NCBI GenBank assembly: GCA_014871385.1 | Contig: CM026422.1 | Coordinates: 15,859,917-15,923,916 of the forward strand | DNA length: 64,000 nucleotides | Source of the DNA: Ceratodon purpureus | Lineage: Eukaryota; Streptophyta; Bryopsida; Pseudoditrichales; Ditrichaceae | Reading direction: 5' to 3' | Shown here: piece by piece, positions 13,000 through 24,800 of the stretch | Layout of the letters: the number at the start of each line of letters is the position of its first letter | How positions within the stretch are numbered: the stretch's first letter is position 1 | Notes under the pieces: generated by a model | Databases searched by the model: none | Told to the model about the DNA's origin: nothing | Seen by the model: the letters and a program-made list of their open reading frames with translations, nothing else | Made by a program: the position numbers and the translations under genes

Positions 13000-13640
13000 T
13001 TTTTTAATTTTTTGGATTTTTTGGATCTCAGCTTTGATATAAATATGCTCAGAACACACTCCCTTTCGTCAAAGCCTTGCCTTGGTGGCTTGGTGTTCCG
13101 AGGCTACGGATTTGAACTGACGTGGCGGCCTCAGGGTGCTGGTGCCGGGTTCGAATCCACCCTCCGACACCCACCCCACCACGCTTACACGCCCGCACAG
13201 ATCGAGTGCTTTTTTTAATTTTTTTTTTCTTTTATTAATTATTTTCACTGAAGTGTTCTTTTACCAGATATGAAGATTTTGATGTAAATTGTTTTGTAGG
13301 AACTTCTTTACTATCACCGTTTTTTCAATACTTAGAATTTTGTTCAACCATTAACAGAGTCTTGTATAATTCTAAAACCAATATAAGCAACTGAGTATCC
13401 AAGGTTCTTTCCAGACGTATCTTTATATTCCAAAGTCTAATGTCTTTCTTTTTCAAAGAACACAAGTATGTTTCAGCAGTTTATTATCTTCAGATACCAT
13501 TCAATCTGCTACAGATTTCTAAATTCATTATACTTGTGAATTAAATCCTGCTACTTTGTTACTTCTTCATTCACAATTAATCATTTTTTGCCCAGTTTCT
13601 AGCCCATTTAGAGGTAATCTTTTTTCAAGGCGTAGAACTC
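13000..13640 (+). repeat. Dispersed ~640-bp element with tRNA-like B box, copy 2
   Basis: Second copy of the element at 605-1231, same orientation, differing by scattered substitutions and small indels. One example is a 5-base duplication in 'gccttgccttgg' just before the A-box-like stretch. The B box GGTTCGAATCC is intact. The T-rich tract after 'cgagtgc' is interrupted by AA here but nearly pure in copy 1. Similarity ends at 'gtagaactc' around 13640, where the tandem repeat begins. Confidence 0.7.
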
Positions 13641-14410
13641 AATCCAATTAGAACAACTAAAAAAAAAAAAAAAAACACTGAAGCACTTCAAGGGTCAAAA
13701 TAGTTTTCGTAATCGCTGAAATTTGAAGGAAACATTGAAGTGCACGTGCATCATTTGTGGATGGATGAAAACTAGATGACTGAAAATTGAAGTTTCAATG
13801 AAACATGAATGAGAACTAATTCTTCCTTAATCGGCTTGCACAGAACTCAATCCAATTTGAAGCATCTAAACCATAGGACGCTGAAGCATGGCAAGGATGA
13901 AGAAACATTAAAGAGACCCTAACTTTTGTGAACGATAAACGAATGAATGAAGAAGCCAGATTCGGTGAAACATGAATAAGAAAGAACACACCTCCAATCA
14001 GTGTGAACAGAACTGAACCCAATTAGAACCAAATAAAAATAACAAATAAAGCACTGAAGCATGGAGGCTCGATGAAAACAGTTTTCGTAATTACTGAAAT
14101 TTGAAGGAAACATTCATATGTTATCTTTTAAGGGTGGATGAAAAATAGATGAATGAAAATTGGAGTTTCAGTTGAACATGAATGTGAACTAATTCCACCT
14201 TAATCACTGTGCGAGATATAGCTCCCCAAGTAGAACCAAATAAAAAAAAAAGGCACTGAAGCATGGCAAGGGTGAAAACGGTATCCGTTATTATGAAACT
14301 TGTAAGAAACATAACGGTGACCTTTTCTTTTATGGGTGGAGGTAAAACGAAAGATTGAAAAATGAAGTTATGTGAAACATGAATTAGAACTAATCCAGAA
14401 TGAATCAAGT
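13629..14410. repeat. Degenerate tandem repeat, ~160-220-bp units, four copies
   Basis: Four diverged units start near 13629, 13849, 14008 and 14212. Shared landmarks are 'cagaactcaatccaattag', a poly-A-like stretch, 'cactgaagcatggcaaggg', 'ctgaaatttgaaggaaacat' and 'gaaacatgaatgagaact'. The second unit is shortened. No reading frame is conserved across units, so this looks like decayed noncoding satellite or a nested repeat. Confidence 0.65.
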
Positions 14411-14702
14411 TTCAGGTTCTCATAAAGGTGAACTATTCTTGCTCTGATTACTACTGATTTGGGTACTTCGTTTCCACACAATCAAAGTCTTCTCGAGTTG
14501 CTTAGGTGGGCATTCCGCTACACATAAAAAGCGGAATTGAAACATGACAGCCGAATACATACATCCACTTCCACAAAGTGACATCGGATATGGGACTTCA
14601 CAAAATTTTACCTCCACAGATAGACTAAAAAGAAAATATTTTGTGTAAAACTTCTCATTTCGAATGGCTTAGCAGTTTCTAACATCAAAGTTCTCAGTAA
14701 AA

Positions 14703-17700
14703 TCAAGTGATATCAGTCACATCTTCTACACTAGTCTGAGATTCACTAGCACCCGCTTCTGTGCCCCTACTTGTCTCTTCGATATCTGCTGCCTCAGGAG
14801 ACACATATCTACTGCCCTGGCGGGTGCGACTCTCACGCCAGGCCTCACTAGCCGCCCCTGCCCCAGATGCATGCCATGCTTCACGCCTCCTAGCCATACA
14901 TTCAAGGGTTGCTGGATCTGGCAACACCTGCTCGGATGCCGAAGTCCTCATTTGCAACTTTGCAGCATACCTGTGCTGTATATTTCTATACCAGAACTCA
15001 TACTGCTGAACGATAACACTCGTCCTAGCTACTGTCCCACCATGCTGTCCATGGTATTGGCTAGATGCTTTAGCAGCATGGTGCGATTTCTCCATTCCTT
15101 GGCAGTTCCATACAGACAAACTGCCATACTGTTCAATAAACCAGGGTCCGTGCTTCACCAACACGTGCTGCCAACAAAAGATCAGGGTCAATTCAAAACT
15201 TGTAAACATAGTATAAAAAGCAAACATGGTTGTTGAAGCATCAATTACATGGAGGCCATAGCGAGCCTAAACCACGAACAAGCTAAAACGCTCACAACAC
15301 AAGCCAGTTAACACTTTGAAATACTCACGATATAGTGCGTCACGTGACCCTCCCCATGTGCCGCAACAAATGCTCTCCCGAAACTCTCAATGACAGATTT
15401 ACAGTTCCTCCTCTGATCGTCTGTCAGAACCAAGCCAGTGAAGTATGGCTGCAATGCCTCGAGAGTCTCCCATACTCGCCTGCGCTTCACCCTTGCTTGC
15501 CCACTTTCCAGGTTATTTGATTCTGAAGCGAGTACGTCCTTCCAAACCCGATCATTTCCGGACCACGAACTTGGTCCAAACAGTTTGCTTGCACAGACTC
15601 CGCCAAGGCTCGGCTTCTGAACAACATTCCCTGTTTTCCCAGAGAGTTGCGGGTCTTGCTTTAGCACACAGTTCGACCCTTCTACACCAATAGCAGACAT
15701 TGTTTTCTCCATAGCGTCAATTGCAGCGGATTTCCTCTCCCCCTCTTGCATGTTCCAGACGAACATGAAGTGCAGATGTAACACTTTCTCAACAATTCGA
15801 ACCAGTGCATGCAAAGTGCATATGTGTGTCCTGCTCAAAGGAATTGGCAGAATAGGTTTCCATCTCGGATGTGTGTCGATGTCGCATGGTGCACCTTGAA
15901 TCCTTGTAGCAAACAAACCTCCCTGCCAGGTTCCTTTCCCACGTGCTGAAGCAGTCTGCTCTGCTTCAGCACTTGTGCACGTCCTCAAACGTTCGTGCTT
16001 CTGCTCACAGTATATGCAATTCATCTTGCATGCCGGCCCATGCTGTAGCCCATACATACACTTGATGGTCTTCATATCAGCACTTAAATGCCACTCAACT
16101 GGATAACTTCCGTAACCTGCTACATCAAGTTGTTCCCCGCTTGACTGCGCTTTAATGATATCCGGAAAGCTTGTTTGTTCAAATACCCACTGCAAGATAT
16201 CATGTGATTCCTTCTCCACCTGAAAGCAGCCTATTGGCCAAATCTCTTGCTCAGACTGGACAGAGAAATATTTATCATTGTTTCTCTGTATCTCTGGATC
16301 TAGGGCTCGATTCATCAGTGTCAGGCTCACTCGCTCAAACTTCTTCCCGTGCAGCACTTCCGCCTCATCAAGCTTCAGCACGAATATCAATGGCCCGCCC
16401 CTCAACTCTGATTTAAACCAAGGTAATAAACAGCACTTAGCATCGAATACATTAACAAGAGCCCGCTACCTTCCGATAAATGACAAAACAGAGATTTCGA
16501 TTTTGGAACTCACCTTCAACCGTGATGTCATAGAACAACACCATTGATTTTTGAACTACTCTAATGTCTGCAAAGAGGTTGTTTTTTTCATTTAGAATAA
16601 CCTCCCTTGACTGTCTCACCACATTCTTACCGACCCTCGCCTCTGAAATCACTCTGCGCCCGTTTATGTGACTATACTCTCCAATGAATTGTGGCAGCTT
16701 GCTATTCATGCTCCTTCGCAACTCCGCCACCTTATTACTAGACGGCAACAGACCTCGCTTCAGCTCAGGCGCTACAGACATCACTCGGTGCTTGATGACC
16801 TTGCAGAGTGCATGGTATCCTCTATGTGTTACGTTGTTACCATCGCACACTCCCAGCATGACTTCTTGACTCAACTCCCCTTGAATCTTTTTGAATACAT
16901 TCTTGGTTGCGGCCGCATTTGCTTGGCTCATCTTGGGCTGCTCTCCTAACCTCAAAGCCTCACCTGCAGACAAAACGCTTGCAATAGCGCGTGCTGTAGC
17001 AGTTTGTGAATCTCTTGCCCCGTTCAGCCTTTTCCTCTCCCCCCGTGCCTTGTTTGATCGCTGCAGTTGACTGACCAGTCGAGGTTGAATCTGAGCCCGC
17101 AATATAGTCCTTCGACGCTTAGCATTCCCTGATCCTGCCATGCATCCATCTGGTATCAATGACCTTACACCCTGTTTAAATAAACTCCTTCAAAGAAGAT
17201 ATTAAATACTTACTGCACTACTTGGTTAATGTCCTCCACATTGACTTGCTGCAATGCAGCAAGCAAGTTGGTTCGCTTGTTTAGAGCAAAATAAGAAACC
17301 ATGAATTCGCAGCAGCCTGCTTCCATATTACACTCACAGATAAGTAAATAGCCGCAACAGCACTATAAAACGTAACTGCCGAAGCATTTCACAAACGTCT
17401 AAGAACCTGGAGCGAGCTCGTCTACATTCTTCATGCTTGACGTGTGTACGCGCTTGCGGAGACCCCTCGGGGTCTCAACCATGTATTTCATTTTTGCTTG
17501 TAGATCTTCATGCGCTGTTTTTGATTTCGATAACTCTGCCTGCAATGAAACTACCGTTGCTCTAAATCCCTCCGCTGCAGCAAGAAGTGACGTCCTCAAC
17601 TCTGTACATGTGGCTTCTGAATTGACCAGTTCGCTCACTAATCTTTCACGCTCTTCCCCAAGCAAGGACACGGTGCTCTTCAAATTGTCAATATGGCGTC

Positions 17701-18070
17701 TACATTCTTCATGTTGCTGACGAAGACAATGTATGTCAAATTCATAACCACGGACCGTCGATTGCAAGCTCGTGACTGCACTGCCCAAGCGTTTTGTGTA
17801 TCCCAGCATACCTCCTTCGCCGTGGCATAGGAATTCCAAGTACTCTTTCAACGTCCTAAAGCATGGATGCAAACTTGTTGCAGGATCGACTGGATATAAG
17901 CTCCCGTCCACCCACAGGTCGATGTTCTTCTCCCCATTAGCCCTCCTTACAGCAAATCCTGCACGTGAACTGCGTTCGTCTAACAAATGACCTCGCTTAA
18001 GCACTGGAGCGTAGATCGATGCCAAACGCACAGAAGGCACGTACGTGTTGGTCACATCTCGAAGCGCCAT
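14703..18070 (-). CDS. Gene B: transposase-like protein with coiled-coil N-terminus and CCCH-type zinc motif
   Basis: Four minus-strand exons (18070-17407, 17149-16514, 16407-15329, 15167-14703) keep frame and give 947 aa. Residues 1-221 contain a coiled coil (about 95-200). Exon 2 is basic. The rest holds an acidic 'LKLDEAE' (D447), 'HLSADMKTIKCMYGL' (D544), a zinc motif (C560, C564, C567, H571), 'CTLHALVRIVEKVL' (about 631-644), and 'HYIHVLVKHGPWF' leading to 'CQGMEKSHH' (E819). From memory, this order of motifs resembles an unnamed repeat-encoded protein family common in cnidarians, molluscs and sponges, with two Asp and a late Glu that could form a DDE-type RNase H-like site. I infer a transposon-derived or domesticated protein. 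The exon 1-2 junction uses a weak donor (GTTCTT), so exon 1 may be a separate 223-aa gene ending at 17399. In that case the main gene would start at the ATG at 17141. Confidence 0.65.
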
Positions 18071-18268
18071 CTTCTAATCCGACAAAAAAAGCAATAACAC
18101 ATATAGTTGAATCTCACAACACTGTACAAATGTGAACAACGATAAAATTAACAGCACTTTCCATTCCTAAATTGGGCAGATATGACACACACGGTGCATG
18201 AATAGAACTGACAGCATACTTCAAGTAGAATGCTGTAGCAAATTTTCATAACTGTAGACAGCTCTCAA

Positions 18269-18340
18269 TTTGGCGCGCCACTGCCACGGGACATGCCATG
18301 CTTGCACCTCCCGCCTTTTTAGTGGAGGTATTTCCCGCCC
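18269..18340 (-). promoter_or_regulatory. Cluster of E2F-type sites upstream of gene B
   Basis: TTTGGCGC (18269-18276, inside the palindrome tggcgcgcca), CTCCCGCC (18308-18315) and TTTCCCGC (18331-18338) lie 200-270 bp upstream of the gene B start codon. The first and third match the E2F core consensus TTTSSCGC exactly. Binding has not been shown; this is a sequence match only. Confidence 0.45.
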
Positions 18341-18689
18341 CCAGTTTGCCCACGGGGCTTATTTAATTCCCATCAAATATATCAAATAGGGGATGTTCGA
18401 ATATTATAACCCAAGATTACACTGACCCATGGGTACAATGGATTGACTTTGCAGAATGCTAATAGTTATTTTATCCGGGTTTCAACGACTGTTGGTTGGT
18501 ACTGATCACTATTCTACTTTGTTTTATTGGAGTGCTATGGACTGCTCCTAGGATAGAATGATTACTTTGACCCTGCCCAAGCACTGTTGGCCGGTTGCCC
18601 CCAACGAAAAAAGGACTACCTTTCAACTGCCCGGGACTCCCTTGGAGGGCCTCTTGGAGACTCGAAAACTTTTCTAATGCACGCAAGAT

Positions 18690-18880
18690 CCAAACACATT
18701 GAGATCCACCACCATTTTATCTGAGAAAGGGTTCTAGAGGGGGAAATCGACCTTAAATTTATTAGCACAGCCCTTCAACCAGCTGACATATTAACAAAAC
18801 CCTTAGGCAAGATAAAATTTGAACAGAATAGGAAGAACCTCAACCTCTACAGTCTATCCATTCTGAAATCCGACGCCTAG
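18690..18880 (+). pseudogene. Ty1/copia retrotransposon pol C-terminus (RNase H end)
   Basis: The plus strand encodes the end of a copia polyprotein: 'KHIEIHHHFI', an in-frame stop, 'EKVLEGEIDLKFI', then 'QPADILTKPLGKIKFEQNRK', ending at TAG 18878-18880. The HH-F, ADILTKPL and terminal-stop pattern is diagnostic of copia RNase H. Degraded sequence back to about 18390 may be the rest of that domain. Gag, integrase and reverse transcriptase are not present, so this is a 5'-truncated, inactive element. Confidence 0.85.
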
Positions 18881-18885
18881 AATCC

Positions 18886-19104
18886 CTAACCTGCCAAATA
18901 TCTTCGAGCCTCCTCAAGTGTTGCAAACGATTTGAATTCTGCTCCTTTAAACCTATCAACTTGTAGTCTGCAACTCTCCCAACTCAAGAAAATTCCCGTA
19001 GCTCGGCATCTTCTAATAGAATAGTACTTGCCCAAAATCCTAGAGCCTTTCTCTCGCTCCTCAAAGCTTCGCCTCTTGATGGGTAATTCGGCTTCAATGT
19101 CCAT
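18886..19104 (-). CDS. Antisense ORF with viroplasmin/RNase H1-type hybrid-binding domain inside a copia element
   Basis: A 72-aa frame on the minus strand starts at ATG 19104 and stops 5 bp past the sense pol stop codon. Its last ~47 residues ('KYYSIRRCRATGIF', 'WESCRLQVDRFKGAEFKSF', 'TLEEARRYL') match the caulimovirus P6/RNase H1 N-terminal hybrid-binding domain (Cauli_VI). That domain is normally followed by an RNase H catalytic domain, which is absent here. The N-terminal 25 residues are charged and unrecognised. It lies between the pol end and the 3' LTR, antisense to the retrotransposon, so it would need its own promoter, which I cannot identify. It may be a captured host exon or an accessory gene of the family. 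The domain call is strong; expression is unknown. Confidence 0.7.
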   Translation of the reverse strand: MDIEAELPIKRRSFEEREKGSRILGKYYSIRRCRATGIFLSWESCRLQVDRFKGAEFKSFATLEEARRYLAG

Positions 19105-19489
19105 CCTTCTCCCCGATGAAGCGCCGATCTCCACCAACAATTACGATCAACACACGTTCAACATACTACGTACCAGCAAAAATCGAATTCCAACAAAGAC
19201 ACACCGAACCTGACTCAACGACGTTGACACGCATCGCACCCTCTGTGAAGACTCCTCGCTCCGGCTCCTCTCCTCGTTGAAGAAAGCTCCTCACGCGCCC
19301 CGACAGAACGGCATCAACTCGAAGTAAAATGCTTCTGCACATACAAGACAGCAGGCCGAAGATAGAGCACACTATCATCAGAAGATAGTCCGACTAGGTT
19401 AAGTCTTCTCTCCGACACCGACTCTCTTCGCGACCACTTGTCGCCATAGTGAATTAGGAATTATTTCACCCCGACACTCCTGTCTCGGG

Positions 19490-19645
19490 TTGAGAGGGGG
19501 TGTTAACTATACTCTAAACCTAATCGGGGTATCCTGTTATTAGTAAACCTAAACTAGCCGTCTCCGAGGCTTCGCCTCTGTACATTGTATATATTCCTTA
19601 CAAGTTAATCAATCGCTCTCAGAGCTGGCATTCTAAGATACAACA
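19490..19645 (+). mobile_element. Polypurine tract and 145-bp 3' LTR of the copia element
   Basis: A purine run (gagaggggg, ending at 19500) is followed by a segment beginning TGTTAACTATA at 19501 and ending CAACA at 19645. The TGTT...AACA ends are inverted, as expected of an LTR. A TATA-like 'tgtatatattcc' lies inside. No matching 5' LTR is present in the window, so the element is truncated or only partly contained. Confidence 0.65.
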
Positions 19646-19649
19646 TCAG

Positions 19650-21844
19650 GTTCGGTGGAACAGTTGAGGTTTTCCTGCATCTGTTTTAGCAGTTTGATAG
19701 TGATGAAAGAGCCCGGGCGGACAAACTACTTGGATCTGAGATGATTCATTTTATTTTGGCATAATTAAGCATATATTAATGAACAATCTAGGGAGTAATC
19801 TTGGGCCATGAGCAGCCAATTTCCCTCTCCCAAGGCATTCGGACAGCCATCCGAAGCTCCTCATGACCTCGAATGAGATGGTTGGCATCTGTGAAATTTA
19901 CAAACTGTGTGCTTGTTGAGCAATTTGGATAATCTCATTTGCCCCATGTCCAACTGCACACCGAATCTAACACCTGTCTCCACCAGTAACGACGTACGTT
20001 TCAGTAGCTGCAACCCAAAACAACCGTGGACAACATCGGATTTTGTGCAGTATGATGAACTGGGTATTCAATACAGTATTGATCACACACAACGGTATCG
20101 GAACAACGAACTGCAGCTCTACACGAGAAGCGGCGTTCATCTTTCGTTCCCTTTCCTTGCAACAAGTTTGACTCAAGTTTTCCAGAGTTGTAAGTTGTAA
20201 CAATTGCCATCTTCTTCCTTCGCCGTCCATGGCGAACTTGCGAACAATAATGCAGTACAGCCTATCTCACCTGACAAGCGCATGCAGCCTCCACTGCGCA
20301 TGCGGCATAATTCATTCATTCATTCATTACCATCGCACTGCATGCCAGATCTCCTTTTGCCATGACCTGATCTGCATTTAACTCAATGCCAGCTCAAGTT
20401 GAGCATCACAACGTCACTCGTCCTGGCCATTGTTGTACCAGAGGTGAAGATGATGATGTTGTTGGCAATGACGTTGGAGACAGATTTGGAGGATTATGCA
20501 ATGTTTGACGTTGATGTGAGTTTGTTTGGTGCATTGGGTTCTGATTTCATAGCTTGATTGTCTTGGTTTTCCGAAGTTTGAAGAATGAGTCCTGTTCTCT
20601 ATGTGGGTGTGTTTATGTGGAGTGTCAGGTTTGGAGGGCTTGGAGCTAGCTGTATGTTTGCATTGTTTAGGTTGATGATCATCGACACGGTTGAATGGTT
20701 GGTGTTGAAGCCTTGGTGACATTGGGGAATAGTGATCGTGGGAAGACATTTTGAACATGCTGTTAACAATGAGTACAGAGCTCGTTTCGAAATTTTGGAG
20801 GTAGTCAGTCGCGGTTCTTGTGTTTCGTATTTTAGGAGTGAAATTGCAGTATATCGATTGGTTTCAATGGCTCCACTGTGTCCGATTACATCACGTTAGG
20901 TCATCGAACCAGTTTTGGGCGAGTTTCGAAACCCATGAAGCTGGCGTTGAGTGCGATGATAGTGGACTTGACAATTGGTCTACCTGCCTTTTTATGTGAA
21001 ATAGAAGCAGCACATTGATGGAGGTCATTGGGGTAGTCTTCTTAGGGCACGTCGGCGAGGCATCTCTGGCTCTCGATTTCATGGACGAAACTCAAGAACC
21101 TGCTGAAATGTTTGCCAGGCATTGTAAGGTAAGTTGCTTCTCACGGGGCAGGCTTTTCTCGAGATTAGGTCTTAGAGAACTCTCGGCTGAAAAAATCTCC
21201 TTGTGGAGCTAAACTCCTTACAATGAATCACTTTGCTGAACTTTTCATACTTTTTTGGGCAGCTAAGTCTAAAATTACAGAAAAAGGATTTCTAGAAACT
21301 AAATTTATCGAGAAGTGAAGTTTTGACCTATTTGTTCAGCACAGGTTTTCTTTATTTTCCTGCAGTTAACGGTCGAGCTATCAAAGTAAAAGTGATCATG
21401 AAGCACGGAATAGGACTCGTTTGACCTATTTGTATTTCAAAAAGAGTTGGAGGTCGATTTCCAAACAGTAAACGACCCGTCTATCGTTATAAGCGGTCAA
21501 TTTTTTTGTTCGAAAGCAGGGCTCACTCGATTTGCACTGATATACTTTCCTTGATGACGGCTGCAGAGATCATGAACGTTACGAAAACTAAATCTGTCAC
21601 TGTGACCTCGTCCTTGTGCAGCTTTCTGCTTTGATTTCTGGTACTATCAACTGATATATTGAAGCTCCAAACTTGGTTGGCATCGAAGAGAGACCAGAAG
21701 TGATCACAGAACATACATTCCAGAACTTGGATCATCCCAATATTTCCCAAGGCGATCGATTCTGGAAGTCGACTTTCATGCATTTCCTTCGTTCGCTAGT
21801 TTGAAAAGTGAGACCATACAGTTATTGTTCCTTGTTTCTATGCA
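19650..21844. other. Intergenic region and likely 5' leader of the OSCA gene
   Basis: I see no supported protein gene. Sequence from about 20900 to 21130 is less AT-rich and ends at a good donor (aag|gtaagt near 21130). A 5' untranslated exon of the OSCA gene with an intron up to near 21840 is therefore possible. Antisense His/Pro-rich frames here show no family signature. Confidence 0.4.
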
Positions 21845-24800
21845 ATGTCTTTGGGAGCAGTGACAGCATCTGACCTATTGACTTCACTATGGATCAATGT
21901 GGTAACATCAGCAGTGTTTTTGATATTTTATGCAATCTCTAAGAACCTGCCCTTCTTTTTTCGAGTTTACTACCCACGACGATACTTGAAAGGTCAGGTT
22001 GAGCACGTAGATGATTTGATACGTTCAGAAGATAAGAAACAATATGAAGTTGGTTGGAGGAGCTATCGCAATATTCTGAAATGGGTCAAGTCAGTCTGGC
22101 GGAAGTTGAATTTGACAGACAATTCAGAGTTTATTGAACGCTATGGACTTGATTCTGCTATCCTCCTCCGTACCTTCTTGCTCGGGTACGACTTACACCC
22201 AGCAATTTCAATTTAATATGTAACTCCTTCTAGATGGATGTGATAATTTAAATACTTTGATTATTTAATTTAATAGTATAGAGATAGGCTCCAGCTCAGT
22301 TGTGGCAGAATTTCCTCCACATGATGCTCATTACGTTGTCCCTCCTCACAGGAAGCGTTATCATTTGATGAGTACGTCTTGGTTCACTTGTTTTTCTCCT
22401 ATAGTTACTGATTGTGGGGCTGTACTTGTGCAGGTTGAAGGTGTTCCTTCCGCTCACGTTGTGGGGATTTGTGGTGCTCATTCCAGTGAACAAGACAGAT
22501 AACGAGCTCGCATCGTTTCAATCACTTCAGTCAAACGTGACATATACAAAAGTCGATAACTGGTCTATTGCAAACGTGCATGATCTCTCAGAAAGGTGTG
22601 TACATATTTGATTTGCTTGCATTCCACGTATTTACAATAACTGCAAACACTTTAGATCATCTTTGATTCCATGTCCAAAACTACGACCTGATGCTCGCCT
22701 GCGGAAAGTGTAGTTTATACTTTAGTTCTAATATAAATTGAAACGATGAAGAAATGTACTTAAATGATGTGGTTGACTATTGTCATCATGACTCAGCACG
22801 TTACCCAAGTTGTCAAAGTCTGAATTGTTGACGGTCTCAACTGGAAACACCAAGGATTGATTTAGATGCGTGAATGCTGATTTCAGTCAGCAGCTAGTAT
22901 ATCTATTTTTCAAGTTTCTGCTGGTATTTTCTGTTTGAGATCGTAAAAAGCTATACCGAATATGCTTACCATTGGCATTGGTGGCTTCATATTCTTAAGT
23001 TTTTTATGATGTGTTGCTCTTGACAGTGCTTTGTAAACGACTTCTTCACGATGTTTACAGAACGTTTTACGTACACTTTTGGCTGGGAGGTAGGAATGCT
23101 CTCGATCAATGCAACTGTGAACTGATGTGAAAAAGCTATTGTCTTGTAGGCTATGGGCGCATTTGTTGGCATCGTATCTGTACACTATCTGGACATGTGT
23201 CTTGCTATACAAGGAATATTCTAAAATATATAAGTTCCGTTTAGATTTTATTGCAAATCAAAAACGGCGGCCAGATGATTTTACGGTAAGTATTTTTCCT
23301 GGTCAATCTTCACAGTTTTGTTCAGCAGGATCAAACTTATTGCTTTCAAAAGACCTATCACTAATTGAAGATATGCATCAAAGTTAGTGCGTTTAACTCC
23401 ATGTTTACAAGATTTTTATGATGAGTCTCGTAGACAACTTCATTCGTTGCCATGGCAGGTTTTGGTGAGGCACGTGCCTGAAGACAACTCTATGTCTGTG
23501 GGAGAGAAGATTCAGGGATTTTTTCAAGAAAACCATCCTGAGAATTATTGTACTCATCAGGTATTCTTCATCATCAGATTTCTTATATTGTACCCCAGTT
23601 GTGAAATTATTAACAGGATAGCCTTGACATCTAAAAGGTCTTTGGCTGGATCACTACACACTTCCCACAGATGGTATCCCCGTTTTTCCTTTGAATGAAC
23701 AAACATATTATGCCTACTCAGCTCCTATCACCTGATCTGTTTATGAACTGAGTTGTGGTTCATGATATTTATAAATTTTACGTAGTTAATCTGTCAAGTT
23801 ACGTTTTTAGAATTTTCTTTCCTTATTTTGGTTAAAGCATGCGAGATCTCCTACACACCAGTTAGGAACTCTTTGTCAAGATCTTCGCTTTTGAGAGAGC
23901 CATCGTTTGAGATTTAGTTCCAAAGGCGACCAGTTATAGTCAGACCTGTTATTCTCGAAGTGTGATCTTTTCTCTATCAGTTTTGAATTTCCATAAAGTT
24001 TATATCAAGCTTCTCGCGGCTATTATTGAGTTCCCGAACCTTGCTGCAGGTCTTGTATGATGCCAAGGATCTCACAAAGCTCGTCAAGAAATTCGAGAAG
24101 TTTGAAAGGGAATTAGAACTTACTAACAAACAGTTATCTGCAAATTCTGAGGCCCCTCGACCTACTCGTAAGGTACAGTTGAAGTACATTGTTCGTCTCC
24201 GTCTTAATTGGAGCAATGGAATAGGTCTTGGATTACCCTCCGGATGTTAATTTACAATTTCAACATGAAGGGGATATGCACACATGCCTTTTCACTTTAT
24301 TTTTTACATTTCTCATTTCAGAAACACTGGTACCATTTGTGGAGAGCTCAAGTAGATGCGATTCAATTTTATACAGATAAAATCGTTCGACTAAAACAAG
24401 AGGTATTTGGTTCTAATCCTCAACAGCTATTTATATTAGCGATTGCAATAGATGTACTTAAGTTGGTTTTAGGGCAAGGCACGAGGATCGGCCAGAACCT
24501 GATTGACATGATCTTAATTAACAGAATTATAATGCTGTAGGCGCTTAGCAGCTTCAGGAGCTCACGGCTAGTTATGAAATTCTACATGGGGAGGAGAGCT
24601 TGGCACTAGTAACACTTTCCAATGGTTGAGCCAGTATGTGACTGTGCATTTGTGCCTCCTTTGTTTCTGATGTAATTCAGCAGTACCAAATGAGGACCAT
24701 CTTTTCGATTTGAACCAGTAAATTTACTTACCATGTTACCTTCTGTTGTGCAGATCAAGGCTGAGCGCAGTAAAGTACTAATGAATGAAAAGTATGTTGT

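Noticed and set aside
20414..20758. 114-aa His/Pro/Ser-rich minus-strand frame
   Set aside because: Low-complexity composition, no domain, no splice or promoter support; it probably lies antisense to intergenic or leader sequence.
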